In this document: piece by piece, positions 17,355-25,766 of the stretch | Layout: each line of letters starts with the position of its first letter | Position numbering within the stretch: position 1 is the stretch's first letter | Assembly (NCBI RefSeq): GCF_016863335.1 | Contig: NZ_BOOR01000073.1 | Coordinates: 1 to 58,418, forward strand | Source: Planotetraspora thailandica | Lineage (GTDB): Bacteria > Actinomycetota > Actinomycetes > Streptosporangiales > Streptosporangiaceae | Direction of reading: 5' to 3' | Length of the DNA stretch: 58,418 nt | Made by a program: the position numbers and the translations under genes | Notes under the pieces: model-generated | Told to the model about the DNA's origin: nothing | Seen by the model: only the letters and a program-made list of their open reading frames with translations | The model's database searches: none

Positions 17355-18625
17355 GCGAGCGGCGGATGGCCGCTCCGCGGTCTCAGGGACTCGACTCCGG
17401 GCAGCTCCTGCTCATCTGCGCTGCCGGGATGCTGACCATAGCGGGCATCTCCCACACGGCCGCGGCCGGCCTGGCGGACTCCCGGGTCGCGATCGGGTTC
17501 GGCGTGCTGATCGCCGCCGGCGAGCTGGCGAGGCTGACCATGCCGGGAAACCGCGAGGTGGCCCCGGTCTCCACGGCGGCCTCCCTCGGCTACGCGCTGC
17601 TGCTCGACGTCGGCGGGCGTGAGGCGACCCAGTCGGCGCTGCAGGTCGTGGCGGTGATGTCGGTCGGGATGATCGCCGGCGCGCTGCCGCACGTCGCCGT
17701 CGGCCGCCCGCCGCGCCTGGACGCGATGGCCAGGCGGCTTCTCGCGGGCTCACTGCTGGCCTTCGCCTACCGCCCGTTCGCGCATTCGCTCTACGACATC
17801 GCCCGCACCACAGGGGACTGGTGGCCTGCCCTCGGGGTGATGGCGCTGCTCATCGCCGTCATGCTCGCCGCCGACGTGCTGATCGCCGCCGCACTGCGGG
17901 CCGAGCAGGTCAGGACGGCGTTCGGCGTGGCCGTACGGGACGAGTTCAGGATGGCCGCGCCGCTGGGCGCGGCCGTGGCGGCGTCGGGCATGCTCCTCGC
18001 GCTCGCCTCACACAGCATGGACCTGACCGCGCTGCCGGCCTTCGCCGCTCCGCTGCTGGTCACCCAGGTGGCCTTCCGTAAATACGCGGGCATCCGGGCC
18101 ACCTATCTGCAGACCGTGCGGGCGCTGAGCCGGGTCACCGAGGTGGGGGGCTACGTCGAGCCAGGCCACTCGCGCCGGGTGAGCCAGCTGTCGATCGCCA
18201 TCGGCAGGGAACTGGGGTTGTCGGAGCCTCAGCTTCTCGAGCTCGAATACGCCGCCCTCATGCACGACATCGGCCAGCTCTCGCTGCGCGACCCGATTCC
18301 CGGCGGGGCCACCGTGCTGACCGACCCGGTGCAGGCCAGGCGCATCGCCGAGCTGGGAGCCGAGGTGATCAGGCAGACAGGCGTCCTGCACGGCGTCGCC
18401 GACATCGTCAGGCGCCAGTGCGACCCGGTCGGCGAGGCTCCGCCGATCGCCAGCCGGATCATCCGGGCGGCCAACGCCTTCGACGACCTGGTCGGCGCCT
18501 CCACCGACAGGGACCGCGCGGCCGCGGCGCTGGACCGCCTGCGCCTCGACGGCGGGACGGAGTACGACGCGGCCGTGGTGGACGCGATGGCTCGGGTGGT
18601 CGACCGGCTCATGACCCGCTTGTAG
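17351..18625 (+). CDS. Membrane HD-domain protein with degenerate HD-GYP site
   Basis: A 424-aa protein with the same layout as its upstream neighbour: a hydrophobic N-terminal half (about 20-220) and a C-terminal HD domain. The HD doublet is kept (LMHDIGQLS), but the following Lys is Gln. The HHE...GYP block is replaced by RRQCDPVGEAPP, so c-di-GMP hydrolysis is unlikely. The GTGA overlap with the canonical gene suggests the two proteins are made together and may form a catalytic/pseudo-enzyme pair. Confidence 0.85.
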   Translation: MSERRMAAPRSQGLDSGQLLLICAAGMLTIAGISHTAAAGLADSRVAIGFGVLIAAGELARLTMPGNREVAPVSTAASLGYALLLDVGGREATQSALQVVAVMSVGMIAGALPHVAVGRPPRLDAMARRLLAGSLLAFAYRPFAHSLYDIARTTGDWWPALGVMALLIAVMLAADVLIAAALRAEQVRTAFGVAVRDEFRMAAPLGAAVAASGMLLALASHSMDLTALPAFAAPLLVTQVAFRKYAGIRATYLQTVRALSRVTEVGGYVEPGHSRRVSQLSIAIGRELGLSEPQLLELEYAALMHDIGQLSLRDPIPGGATVLTDPVQARRIAELGAEVIRQTGVLHGVADIVRRQCDPVGEAPPIASRIIRAANAFDDLVGASTDRDRAAAALDRLRLDGGTEYDAAVVDAMARVVDRLMTRL

Positions 18626-18758
18626 CAGACATCTCACCAAACCGTGTCCTGGGGTGCGCTTCGGGCATCTATTTTGTGGCGACCCTACAGATTCGTTCAG
18701 CGGGTTCCGTTGGAAACGGTCGGGGAGCGGGAGTCGTGCCTCGCCATAAGGTGGCTGC

Positions 18759-19405
18759 GTGTTCGACTCAGTCCTCGTCGCCAACCGTGGCGAAATCGCC
18801 CGGCGGGTCATCCGTACGGTTCAGCGGATGGGGCTGCGCGCGATAGCGGTCCATTCGGAGGCGGACGCCGATCTGCCCTTCGTGACCGAGGCGGACGACG
18901 CCGTCCTCCTCGGCCCGGCCGCGCCGGCGCGGAGCTATTTGGACGTGGACAAGGTCATCGCCGCCGCTCGCTCGACCGGCGCCCAAGCCGTCCAACCGGT
19001 CGCCGCCGGGACCCGTGAGCCGGTGGGGGCGCTCGCGGATGCCGTGTGGGAGGCCGAGCGGATCGGATACCCGGTCATGGTGAAGACCGCGGGCGGCGGC
19101 GGTGGAATCGGCATGGGCGTCGCCCACGACGGGAGGAACCTGCGGGTGAGGGCGTGCGCGTCGACTCGGGCCACGTGGCCGGAAACACCGTCACACCGTT
19201 CTATGATCCGCTGATGGCCAAGCTCTGCGTCTACGGCGCGACCCGCAAGGACGCGCTGGACCGGGCCCGTACGGCGATCGCCGCGTTCCGGGTGGAAGGG
19301 CCCAAGAACAATCTGCCCTTCTGTGCCGAACTGCTGGACGACCCGGAGTTCGCGAGCGGGGACTACGACACGGGGCTGGTTTCCCGGATGAGGAAAGCCC
19401 GATAG
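18759..19405 (+). pseudogene. Decayed biotin carboxylase (acetyl/propionyl-CoA carboxylase alpha)
   Basis: Three pieces of a biotin carboxylase survive in about 650 nt, where the intact domain needs about 1,350. The first is the N-terminal domain (VLVANRGEIARRVIRT to ARSTGAQAV). It jumps, with the HPGYGFLSEN region missing, to the ATP-grasp entry (ERIGYPVMVKTAGGGGGIGM). After a larger deletion and a frame change near 19150, the C-terminal domain appears (GVRVDSGHVAGN, TPFYDPLMAKL, EGPKNNLPF, DYDTGL). Catalytic residues are lost, so the enzyme is dead. The intact carrier protein follows 26 nt later, which marks an old carboxylase/carrier operon. Confidence 0.87.
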
Positions 19406-19431
19406 TTGGATCTTGATGGAGGGGATTGCAC

Positions 19432-19644
19432 GTGGCCGAGGTGCGCGCCGAGATGGTGGCGAACGTCTGGCAGATCGTCGTCGCTGAGGGTGACACGGTC
19501 GAGGACGGCGACACGCTCGTCATCCTGGAGTCGATGAAGATGGAGATCCCGGTCATCGCCGAGGATTCCGGAACCGTGGTCCAGTTGAAGGTCGCCGAGG
19601 GCGACGTCATTCAGGAAGGCGACCTGATCGCCGTCATCGAGTAG
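19432..19644 (+). CDS. 70-aa biotin/lipoyl carrier protein (TB7.3-like)
   Basis: A complete single biotinyl domain with the biotinylation motif ESMKMEIPV in the usual hairpin position, and mirror-image halves [12 protein letters not shown] and [12 protein letters not shown]. The GTG start is preceded by GGAGGGG at 7 nt. Its M. tuberculosis counterpart is TB7.3 (Rv3221c) next to pdtaS. The neighbouring carboxylase is decayed, so it must serve a carboxylase encoded elsewhere or have another role. Confidence 0.92.
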   Translation: MAEVRAEMVANVWQIVVAEGDTVEDGDTLVILESMKMEIPVIAEDSGTVVQLKVAEGDVIQEGDLIAVIE

Positions 19645-19654
19645 TCCGCAGGGG

Positions 19655-20032
19655 CTACAGCCTGGCGAGGAAGCGTTCGCGGTCGACCACGACCCGCTCG
19701 ATCGTGCCGGTGCCCACGAGGGTTCCCCTCTTGTCGACGGCCACGATGGAGAAGACCAGCCTGCGGCCGTCCACCTCGGTGAGCTCGGCGGCGATCTCCA
19801 CATGCATCCCGACCGGGCTCGGCGCCAGATGGTCGAGACGGATCTTCGTGCCGACGGAGGTCAGGCCGGGCGCGAGGTAACGTTGCACGGCCTTGACGGT
19901 GGCGGCCTCGGCGAACGAGAGAAGCCGCGGCGTGCCCAGGACGGGCACGTCGCCGCTGCCCACCTTGATGGCCGTGTCTTCCCGCTCCACCATGATCAGA
20001 ACCTCGGAGCGCAGGCCGGGAGCCAGTGTCAT
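19655..20032 (-). CDS. Thioesterase-family (FlK-like) hotdog protein
   Basis: A 125-aa hotdog protein. It resembles the fluoroacetyl-CoA thioesterase-like family, with [18 protein letters not shown] forming the central helix and a Glu/Ala-rich strand after it. The ATG at 20032 gives the standard family length. Longer in-frame starts exist but would run across the bsaP promoter. It converges on the carrier gene, with 10 nt between stops. The substrate is unknown. Confidence 0.8.
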   Translation of the reverse strand: MTLAPGLRSEVLIMVEREDTAIKVGSGDVPVLGTPRLLSFAEAATVKAVQRYLAPGLTSVGTKIRLDHLAPSPVGMHVEIAAELTEVDGRRLVFSIVAVDKRGTLVGTGTIERVVVDRERFLARL

Positions 20033-20071
20033 GCGTGCCAGCCTATTAGGACGCCGAATAGGGTAAGGACT

Positions 20072-20254
20072 GTGGACCCCTTCTGCGATCACTGTGGCGG
20101 TTCCTCCGACGAGGGCGATCACACGCTCTGCCAGGCCGCTCGGGCGATGGAGCCGCCCCGTTATTGCCCGCGGTGCCGCCGGCGAATGATCGTTCAGGTC
20201 ACCCCGCGCAACTGGTCGGCCCGGTGCTCCGAGCACGGCGTTTCCGCCGGCTGA
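20072..20254 (+). CDS. bsaP: Biotin synthase auxiliary protein BsaP-like
   Basis: A 60-aa cysteine-rich protein with CDHC (5-8), Cys20, [13 protein letters not shown] (Cys32, Cys35) and ARCSEHG (Cys52). The PPRYCPRC...MIVQVTP...W.ARC pattern is that of the actinobacterial family needed for BioB activity (M. tuberculosis Rv1590), thought to handle iron-sulfur or sulfur supply. The proximity of bioB supports this. The GTG start overlaps other frames and has only AAGGA 2 nt upstream, so start position and translation mode are uncertain. Confidence 0.78.
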   Translation: MDPFCDHCGGSSDEGDHTLCQAARAMEPPRYCPRCRRRMIVQVTPRNWSARCSEHGVSAG

Positions 20255-20283
20255 GCCCGGCCCCGCACTGACGAGGCCGGGCT
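20254..20283. terminator. Bidirectional hairpin between bsaP and the TPP enzyme
   Basis: A 9-bp perfect stem (AGCCCGGCC at 20254-20262 with GGCCGGGCT at 20275-20283) and a 12-nt loop, followed by TTT on the plus strand. It lies between two converging stops and can serve both genes. Confidence 0.78.
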
Positions 20284-20292
20284 TTCCGGCGC

Positions 20293-21939
20293 TCAGAGCC
20301 CGGTGGTGTTGCGCGGGTAGGCGATCTGCGGGTCGGTGACGATGTTGACCATGTACGGCACGTCCGAGTCGAAGGCCCTGCGCAGCGCCGGGCCGATCTC
20401 CGCCGGGGACGTCACGAGCTCACCCGCGCCGCCCAGAGCGGTGACCACCTGGTCGTACCGGGTCTGCGGCTGGAGCTCGGCGGCCACGTCGTAGCCGTAC
20501 AGCAGCTGCATGGGGTGCTTCTCCAGCCCCCACATGCCGTTGTTGCCGCAGATCATGACCACGGGCAGCTTGTGCCTGACCAGCGTGTCCACGTCCATCA
20601 GGGAGAACCCGGCAGCGCCGTCGCCCAGGAGCAGCACGACCTGCGACGAGGGGCGGGCGATCCTGGCGGCGATGGAGTAGCCCAGGCCGGTGCCGAGGCA
20701 GCCGTACGGGCCGGGGTCGAGCCAGTTGCCGGCCCGGCGCGGCTCGACGTATTTGCCCGCGTAGGAGACGAAGTCGCCGCCGTCGCCGATCACGACGGCG
20801 TCGTCGGCCAGCACCTTGCCCAGTTCGCCGTAGATCCGCATGGGGTGGATCGGGTCGGAGTCGGACTCCAGCAGGGGGGCGTCGGCCGCGATCGCCGCCG
20901 CTGCGGTCTCCGAAAGCCTGGCCAGCCACGGCGCGTACGCCTTGGGGTTAACGCCGGCCGAGCCGCAGGCGGCGCTGAGGCTCCAGAAGAGCACGGACAG
21001 GTCGCCCGCGGCCGACCCGGACAGGCCGGTGTGCGTGGCGATCTGCGAGGGCGCGTCTCCGATGTGCACGACCCTGGCCAGAGGAGCGCCGTCCTTGCCG
21101 CCGAACCATCCGTAGCCGAGCCGGAAGTCGAGCGGGGCACCCACGACGACCACGAGGTCGGCCTGCCCGAAGGCGGCGCCGCGGGCCCGCGTGACGAGCA
21201 GCTCGTGACCGGCGGGAAGGATGCCGCGGCCCTGGCCGTTCGGGATCACGGGGAGGCGGAACTCCTCCGCGAAGTCGCGCGCGGCCTCCTCCGCCCCCTC
21301 CATCCACACGTCGGAGCCCAGCACCAGCACCGGCCGCTCCGCCTCGGCGAGCAGGCGGGCGATCTCGGCGAGCGCGTCGGTGTCCGGCTCCAGCGGGGAC
21401 GGGGTCAGCGTCTCGGTGGTGTGCTCCACGGAGGGGGAGAACAGGTCGTCCATGTAGAAGTCGAGGAAGACCGGGCCCCGGTGGGGTGCGACAGCCGTAC
21501 GGAAGGCCATCTCCACGTCCTGCCCGATCGACTCCGCGCCGCCGCCGGTGAAGGCGAGCTTGGTGATCGGCTCGAGCAGCGGCGGGTGGTCCATCTCCTG
21601 GAGCGCGCCCGAACCCCACCGGGACCGTGGCGCCCGCCCCCCGAGCACGACCACGGGTGAACCGTTGAAATGGGCGGTGGCGATGCCGGAGACGCCGTTG
21701 GTGATGCCCGGACCCGCGGTCAGCACCGCGAGGCCCGGTCTTCTGGTCAGGCGCGCGGTCGCCTCGGCGGCGAAGACCGCGCTCTGCTCGTGGCGGACGT
21801 CGAGAATGCGCATGCCTTCGTGCACGGCCCCGTCGTACAGGGGGAAGACATGGCCGCCGGACAGCGTGAACATCGTCTCGACGCCGTAGGCCTGAGAAAC
21901 GGCGACCGCTATGTCGCCTGCGTGCTTGGGGGACTCCAT
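20293..21939 (-). CDS. Thiamine-diphosphate enzyme, acetolactate-synthase-like
   Basis: A 548-aa enzyme with the three domains of the ThDP decarboxylase/carboligase family. The cofactor-activating Glu51 is in DVRHEQSAVFAAEA, and the ThDP/Mg motif is GDGAAGFSLMDVDTLVRHKL...ICGNNGMWG. It resembles catabolic acetolactate-synthase-like or oxalyl-CoA-decarboxylase-like proteins rather than the IlvB of branched-chain synthesis, since no small subunit is adjacent. Its role next to biotin genes is unclear. A hairpin separates it from bioB. Confidence 0.85.
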   Translation of the reverse strand: MESPKHAGDIAVAVSQAYGVETMFTLSGGHVFPLYDGAVHEGMRILDVRHEQSAVFAAEATARLTRRPGLAVLTAGPGITNGVSGIATAHFNGSPVVVLGGRAPRSRWGSGALQEMDHPPLLEPITKLAFTGGGAESIGQDVEMAFRTAVAPHRGPVFLDFYMDDLFSPSVEHTTETLTPSPLEPDTDALAEIARLLAEAERPVLVLGSDVWMEGAEEAARDFAEEFRLPVIPNGQGRGILPAGHELLVTRARGAAFGQADLVVVVGAPLDFRLGYGWFGGKDGAPLARVVHIGDAPSQIATHTGLSGSAAGDLSVLFWSLSAACGSAGVNPKAYAPWLARLSETAAAAIAADAPLLESDSDPIHPMRIYGELGKVLADDAVVIGDGGDFVSYAGKYVEPRRAGNWLDPGPYGCLGTGLGYSIAARIARPSSQVVLLLGDGAAGFSLMDVDTLVRHKLPVVMICGNNGMWGLEKHPMQLLYGYDVAAELQPQTRYDQVVTALGGAGELVTSPAEIGPALRRAFDSDVPYMVNIVTDPQIAYPRNTTGL

Positions 21940-22005
21940 GCGGTGAACCTACCAGTCAGTCACTTAGCCGGTCTGGGCTGTCGGTCTGGCAGAACTGCCC
22001 CGAAT

Positions 22006-22025
22006 CCACGCGTTGACACGCGTGG
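22006..22025 (-). terminator. Hairpin terminator after bioB
   Basis: CCACGCGT and ACGCGTGG form a perfect 8-bp stem with a 4-nt loop (TGAC), 15 nt beyond the bioB stop. It closes the bioF-gntR-bioD-bioB operon. Confidence 0.75.
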
Positions 22026-22040
22026 TGCCAGGTCGTGTCC

Positions 22041-23093
22041 CTAGAGGGTCTGGGACAACGCCTTGATCGGCATCTTCAGGTCGGCCAGGAGCCCGAGGTC
22101 CTGCTCCGGCGACCGGCCGAGTGTCGTCAGGTAGTTGCCGACGATGATCGCGTTGATGCCGCCCAGCATGCCGTCGCGCGTCCCGAGGTCGCCCAGCGTC
22201 AGCTCGCGCCCGCCCGCGTAGCGCAGGATGGTGCGCGGCAGGGCGAGCCGGAAGGTCGCGATCGTCTTGAGCGCCTCCGTGCCCTCCACGAGCGGATAGT
22301 CGGAGAACGGCGTGCCGGGGCGCGGGTTCAGGAAATTGAGCGGCACCTCGTCGGGGGCCAGTTCGCCGAGCTGGGCCGCGAACTCGGCCCGCTGCTCCAG
22401 CGTCTCTCCCATGCCGACGATGCCGCCGCAGCACAGCTCCATGCCGGCCTCGCGGACCATCAGGCAGGTCTCCCAGCGCTCCTCCCACGAGTGGGTCGTC
22501 ACCACATGGGAGAAGTGCGAACGCGCGGTCTCCAGGTTGTGGTTGTAGCGGTGCACGCCCATCTCGGCGAGCTCGTCCACCTGGGCCTGGGTGAGCATGC
22601 CCAGCGAGCAGGCCACGTTGATGTCGACCGCCTCACGGATGGCCTTGACACCCTCGCGCACCTGGTCCATGAGCCGCCGGTCGGGGCCGCGCACGGCCGC
22701 GACGATGCAGAATTCGGTCGCGCCGGTCCGCGCGGTCTCGACCGCCGCCTGGACCAGGGAGGGGATGTCCAGCCACGCGGCGCGGACGGGGGAGGAGAAC
22801 TGGCCTGACTGCGAGCAAAAGTGGCAGTCCTCCGGGCAGCCGCCGGTCTTGAGGGAGATGATCCCCTCGACCTCGACCTCGGGACCGCACCACTTCATCC
22901 GCACTTCATGGGCCAGCGCGAGCAGCTCAGGCACACGCTCGTCGGGCAGTGTCAGGCACGCGAGAGCCTGGGCCGCGTCGAGACCCCTGCCCTCCTCCAG
23001 CACCTGGACCCGGGCCACTTCCACGATGTCGGTTTCCACCGGGCTCCGTTCCGCTTCAGGCGACTGCGAGGTTGAGTGAGGGGTTTCGGTCAC
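22041..23093 (-). CDS. bioB: Biotin synthase
   Basis: A 350-aa radical-SAM enzyme that inserts sulfur into dethiobiotin. The cluster motif is CPEDCHFC (Cys86, Cys90, Cys93), followed by SQSGQFSSP. Other family blocks are [14 protein letters not shown] and [13 protein letters not shown]. Like other actinobacterial BioB proteins it should need BsaP, which is encoded about 2 kb away. The GTG start overlaps the bioD stop by 4 nt. Confidence 0.97.
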   Translation of the reverse strand: MTETPHSTSQSPEAERSPVETDIVEVARVQVLEEGRGLDAAQALACLTLPDERVPELLALAHEVRMKWCGPEVEVEGIISLKTGGCPEDCHFCSQSGQFSSPVRAAWLDIPSLVQAAVETARTGATEFCIVAAVRGPDRRLMDQVREGVKAIREAVDINVACSLGMLTQAQVDELAEMGVHRYNHNLETARSHFSHVVTTHSWEERWETCLMVREAGMELCCGGIVGMGETLEQRAEFAAQLGELAPDEVPLNFLNPRPGTPFSDYPLVEGTEALKTIATFRLALPRTILRYAGGRELTLGDLGTRDGMLGGINAIIVGNYLTTLGRSPEQDLGLLADLKMPIKALSQTL

Positions 23094-23812
23094 AACGAAA
23101 GCTTAAAGGCCGAGCGGAATCCGGAAGGATCGAACACACCCCCCAGGGAAGAGGCGAGGCCGGCGCGGGCGACGTCGGCGAACCGCGCGCGCGTGAGCGC
23201 TCCCGCGCCTTCGGGCAGGGCCCCCGCGAGGGGCCGGGCGGCGAGCGTCTCCAGATCGGCGACGTTGCAGCGCTCCGCGAGGCCGGGCTCGGCGGGCCAC
23301 GAGCCGATCACCACTCCCGCCAGGTCGAGGCCGCGGCCCGCCATGGCCTCCAGCGTGAGCGCGGTGTGGTTCAGCGTGCCGAGACCCGCCCTGGCCACCA
23401 CGAGCACCGGCGCCCCCAGGTCGTGCGCCAGGTCGGCGAGCGTGGCTCCGTCTTCGTCGAACCGTACGAGTAGGCCGCCGGCGCCTTCGACGATCACGAG
23501 CCGGTGCGACTCGGCGAGCTCCCGGACGCGGTCGGCGGCCGAGCGCAGGGACAGCGGCGGCAGGCCGGAAACCCGGGCGGCCGCGGCCGGGGACAGCGGG
23601 TCGGGGAACCGGGCGAACTCGAACGTGGTGGTCACGCCCGACAGCCTGATCACCTCGTCCAGGTCCCCGGGCTCTCCGGCCGCCACGCCCGTCTGGGCGG
23701 GCTTCACGACGGAGACCGCCGCCCCTCTCCGCCTGGCGAGTACGGCCACGGCGGCGGTGACCACGGTTTTGCCGACGCCGGTGTCGGTCCCGGTGACAAC
23801 GAGGATGCTCAC
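23090..23812 (-). CDS. bioD: Dethiobiotin synthetase
   Basis: A 240-aa ATP-dependent carboxylase that closes the ureido ring of dethiobiotin. The P-loop is GTDTGVGKT (8-16), the substrate-binding Lys is in VKPAQTG, and [13 protein letters not shown] matches BioD. It starts 8 nt after the gntR stop and overlaps bioB. bioA (DAPA synthase) is not in this window. Confidence 0.95.
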   Translation of the reverse strand: MSILVVTGTDTGVGKTVVTAAVAVLARRRGAAVSVVKPAQTGVAAGEPGDLDEVIRLSGVTTTFEFARFPDPLSPAAAARVSGLPPLSLRSAADRVRELAESHRLVIVEGAGGLLVRFDEDGATLADLAHDLGAPVLVVARAGLGTLNHTALTLEAMAGRGLDLAGVVIGSWPAEPGLAERCNVADLETLAARPLAGALPEGAGALTRARFADVARAGLASSLGGVFDPSGFRSAFKLSL

Positions 23813-23820
23813 GAGAAAAA

Positions 23821-24549
23821 CTACGGCCTTCTGAGACGGGTGACGAACTTGTATCGGTCGCCCCGGTAGAGCGACTGGGCGTATTCGACCGGGTTGCCGT
23901 CGGCGTCGAACGCGTGGCGGGTCAGCAGCAGCATGGGCAGGCCGACGTCCACCCCCAGGATCTGCGCGTCGTACGGCGTGGCCAGCACGGTCTCGATGAC
24001 CTCCTCGGCGTCGGTGAGCCGCACGTTGTAGGCGTTGTGCAGCGTCTCGTAGAGGGAGGAGTGACCTTCGAGCTCCCGGCGCAGCCGGGGGAAACGCCGG
24101 GCCGACAGGTGGGTGGTGTCGATCGACATGGGCTCGCCGTTGGCCAGGCGCAGACGGTGCACGCGCAGAACCCGTCCGCCGGGGTTGATCGCTAGCCTGC
24201 GCCCGAGGGCCTCGTCGGCTGTGACGTAGCTGATGTCGAGGATCTTGGTGTCGGGTTCGAGGCCGACCGTGCGCAGGTCGCCGGTGTAAGAGGTCAGCTG
24301 GAGCACCTGGGCGACCTTGGGCTGGGCCACGAACGTGCCCTTGCCCTGGATCCGCAGCAGCCTGCCCTCGACCACGAGCTCGGACAGGGCCTGCCTGACC
24401 GTCGTCCGGGAGGTCTCGAACCGCACGGCCAGCGTCCGCTCAGGCGGGAGCGCGCTGCCGGCGGGCAGCGTCTTGGTCAGCTCCAGCAGGTTCCGTTTCA
24501 CGTCGTAGTACTTCGGAACCCTGGGAACGTCCTCGCTGTGCTCCGTCAC
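23821..24549 (-). CDS. GntR/HutC-family regulator, DasR-like, inside the bio operon
   Basis: A 242-aa repressor-type protein. The winged-helix DNA-binding domain (about 10-78) carries [20 protein letters not shown], and a UTRA ligand domain follows (about 95-240). Many segments match DasR, the N-acetylglucosamine regulator of Streptomyces, for example [20 protein letters not shown] and YRGDRYKFV. It is locked into the biotin operon: its GTG overlaps the bioF stop by 4 nt and its stop is 8 nt from bioD. Either DasR-type sugar sensing is coupled to biotin synthesis or a paralogue has been recruited. Confidence 0.9.
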   Translation of the reverse strand: MTEHSEDVPRVPKYYDVKRNLLELTKTLPAGSALPPERTLAVRFETSRTTVRQALSELVVEGRLLRIQGKGTFVAQPKVAQVLQLTSYTGDLRTVGLEPDTKILDISYVTADEALGRRLAINPGGRVLRVHRLRLANGEPMSIDTTHLSARRFPRLRRELEGHSSLYETLHNAYNVRLTDAEEVIETVLATPYDAQILGVDVGLPMLLLTRHAFDADGNPVEYAQSLYRGDRYKFVTRLRRP

Positions 24550-25697
24550 GTGTCCACCTTCAGTTCGGCCACGGCGGTGAGCGCGCCCCTGACCGCCGCG
24601 AGATCATCGCACCTCAGATTGGCCCGGGCGGTCAACCTGAGGCATGACCGGCCAGGGGGCACTGATGGTGGACGGAAGCATCCCACGCGTATGCCGCGTT
24701 CCGCACACAGGTTCGCGGCCGCCAGGGCGCGCTGCGGCGGCCCGAGCACGACGGGTACGACGGCGGCCGCGGGGTCGGTCGTCTCCAGGCCGGCCTCCCT
24801 GGCCATGGCGGCCAGGTCGCGGGCCCGGGCCCGCGCCTGTCCCGGCAGGCCGGGGGTGGACTCGATGACGTCGAGGGCGGCCAGAGCCGCGCCGACGGAC
24901 CCGGGGGCCAGGCCGGTGTCGAAGATGAACGACCTGCCGGTGTCGATCAGCGTCTCGGTCACCTCGGCCGCCCCCAGCACCGCGCCGCCCTGCGATCCCA
25001 GCGACTTGGAGAGAGTGATGGTTCTCACAACATGACAATCCCCCGCGAGACCGGCTTCGTGCACCGCTCCACGGCCGGATTCTCCGATCACCCCCAGGGC
25101 GTGCGCCTCGTCGACCACCAGTAGGGCGCCGTGCCGTACGGCGGTCTCGTGCAGCCGCAGGAGCGGCGCGAGGTCGCCGTCGACGGAGAACACGGCGTCG
25201 GTGACGACGATCGCGTGCTCCTCCCGCCGCTCGGCCAGGACCTTGGCGACCGCCTCGACGTCGCGGTGCGGGGTCACGGCCACCCTCGCCCGCGACAGCC
25301 GGCAGGCGTCGACGATGGAGGCGTGGTTGCCGGAGTCGGAGACCACCAGGCCGCCCCTGGCCAGCGTGGCGACCGCGCCGAGGTTGGCCAGGTAACCCGA
25401 GGAGAACACCAGGGCGCGCTCGGCGCCCGCGAAGGCGGCCAGCCGGTTCTCCAGCTCGGCGTGGAGCCGCGTGGTGCCGGTGACCAGCCGAGAGCCGGTC
25501 GAACCGGTGCCCCACTCCCGGGTCGCCCGGACGGCGGCCTCCACCAGCCGCTCGTCCCTGGACAGGCCCAGGTAGTCGTTGGAGGCCAGGTCGAGCATGC
25601 CGTCGTGGTCGGGCGTGCGAGGGCGCAGCGCCCGGCGCAGGCCTGTCGCCTCCCGCTCGGCCGCGGCTGCGCGCAATCTGTCGAGCGGTCGAGTCAT
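24546..25697 (-). CDS. bioF: 8-amino-7-oxononanoate synthase
   Basis: A 383-aa PLP enzyme that condenses pimeloyl thioester and alanine, the first dedicated ring-forming step of biotin. The PLP Lys231 is in [12 protein letters not shown], Asp196 is in VVDEAHALG, and the entrance [12 protein letters not shown] and [10 protein letters not shown] are typical. The ATG at 25697 is chosen because AGGA lies 8 nt upstream. The frame remains open beyond it but has no ribosome site and no homology. It is the first gene of bioF-gntR-bioD-bioB and divergent from pdtaS. Confidence 0.95.
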   Translation of the reverse strand: MTRPLDRLRAAAAEREATGLRRALRPRTPDHDGMLDLASNDYLGLSRDERLVEAAVRATREWGTGSTGSRLVTGTTRLHAELENRLAAFAGAERALVFSSGYLANLGAVATLARGGLVVSDSGNHASIVDACRLSRARVAVTPHRDVEAVAKVLAERREEHAIVVTDAVFSVDGDLAPLLRLHETAVRHGALLVVDEAHALGVIGESGRGAVHEAGLAGDCHVVRTITLSKSLGSQGGAVLGAAEVTETLIDTGRSFIFDTGLAPGSVGAALAALDVIESTPGLPGQARARARDLAAMAREAGLETTDPAAAVVPVVLGPPQRALAAANLCAERGIRVGCFRPPSVPPGRSCLRLTARANLRCDDLAAVRGALTAVAELKVDT

Positions 25698-25766
25698 GCA
25701 GTGCATCCTGTCAGGTGGTGAGAGGTCGATTCGCGTTCGGGCACGTTCGCGTCGCATCATGCAGAC

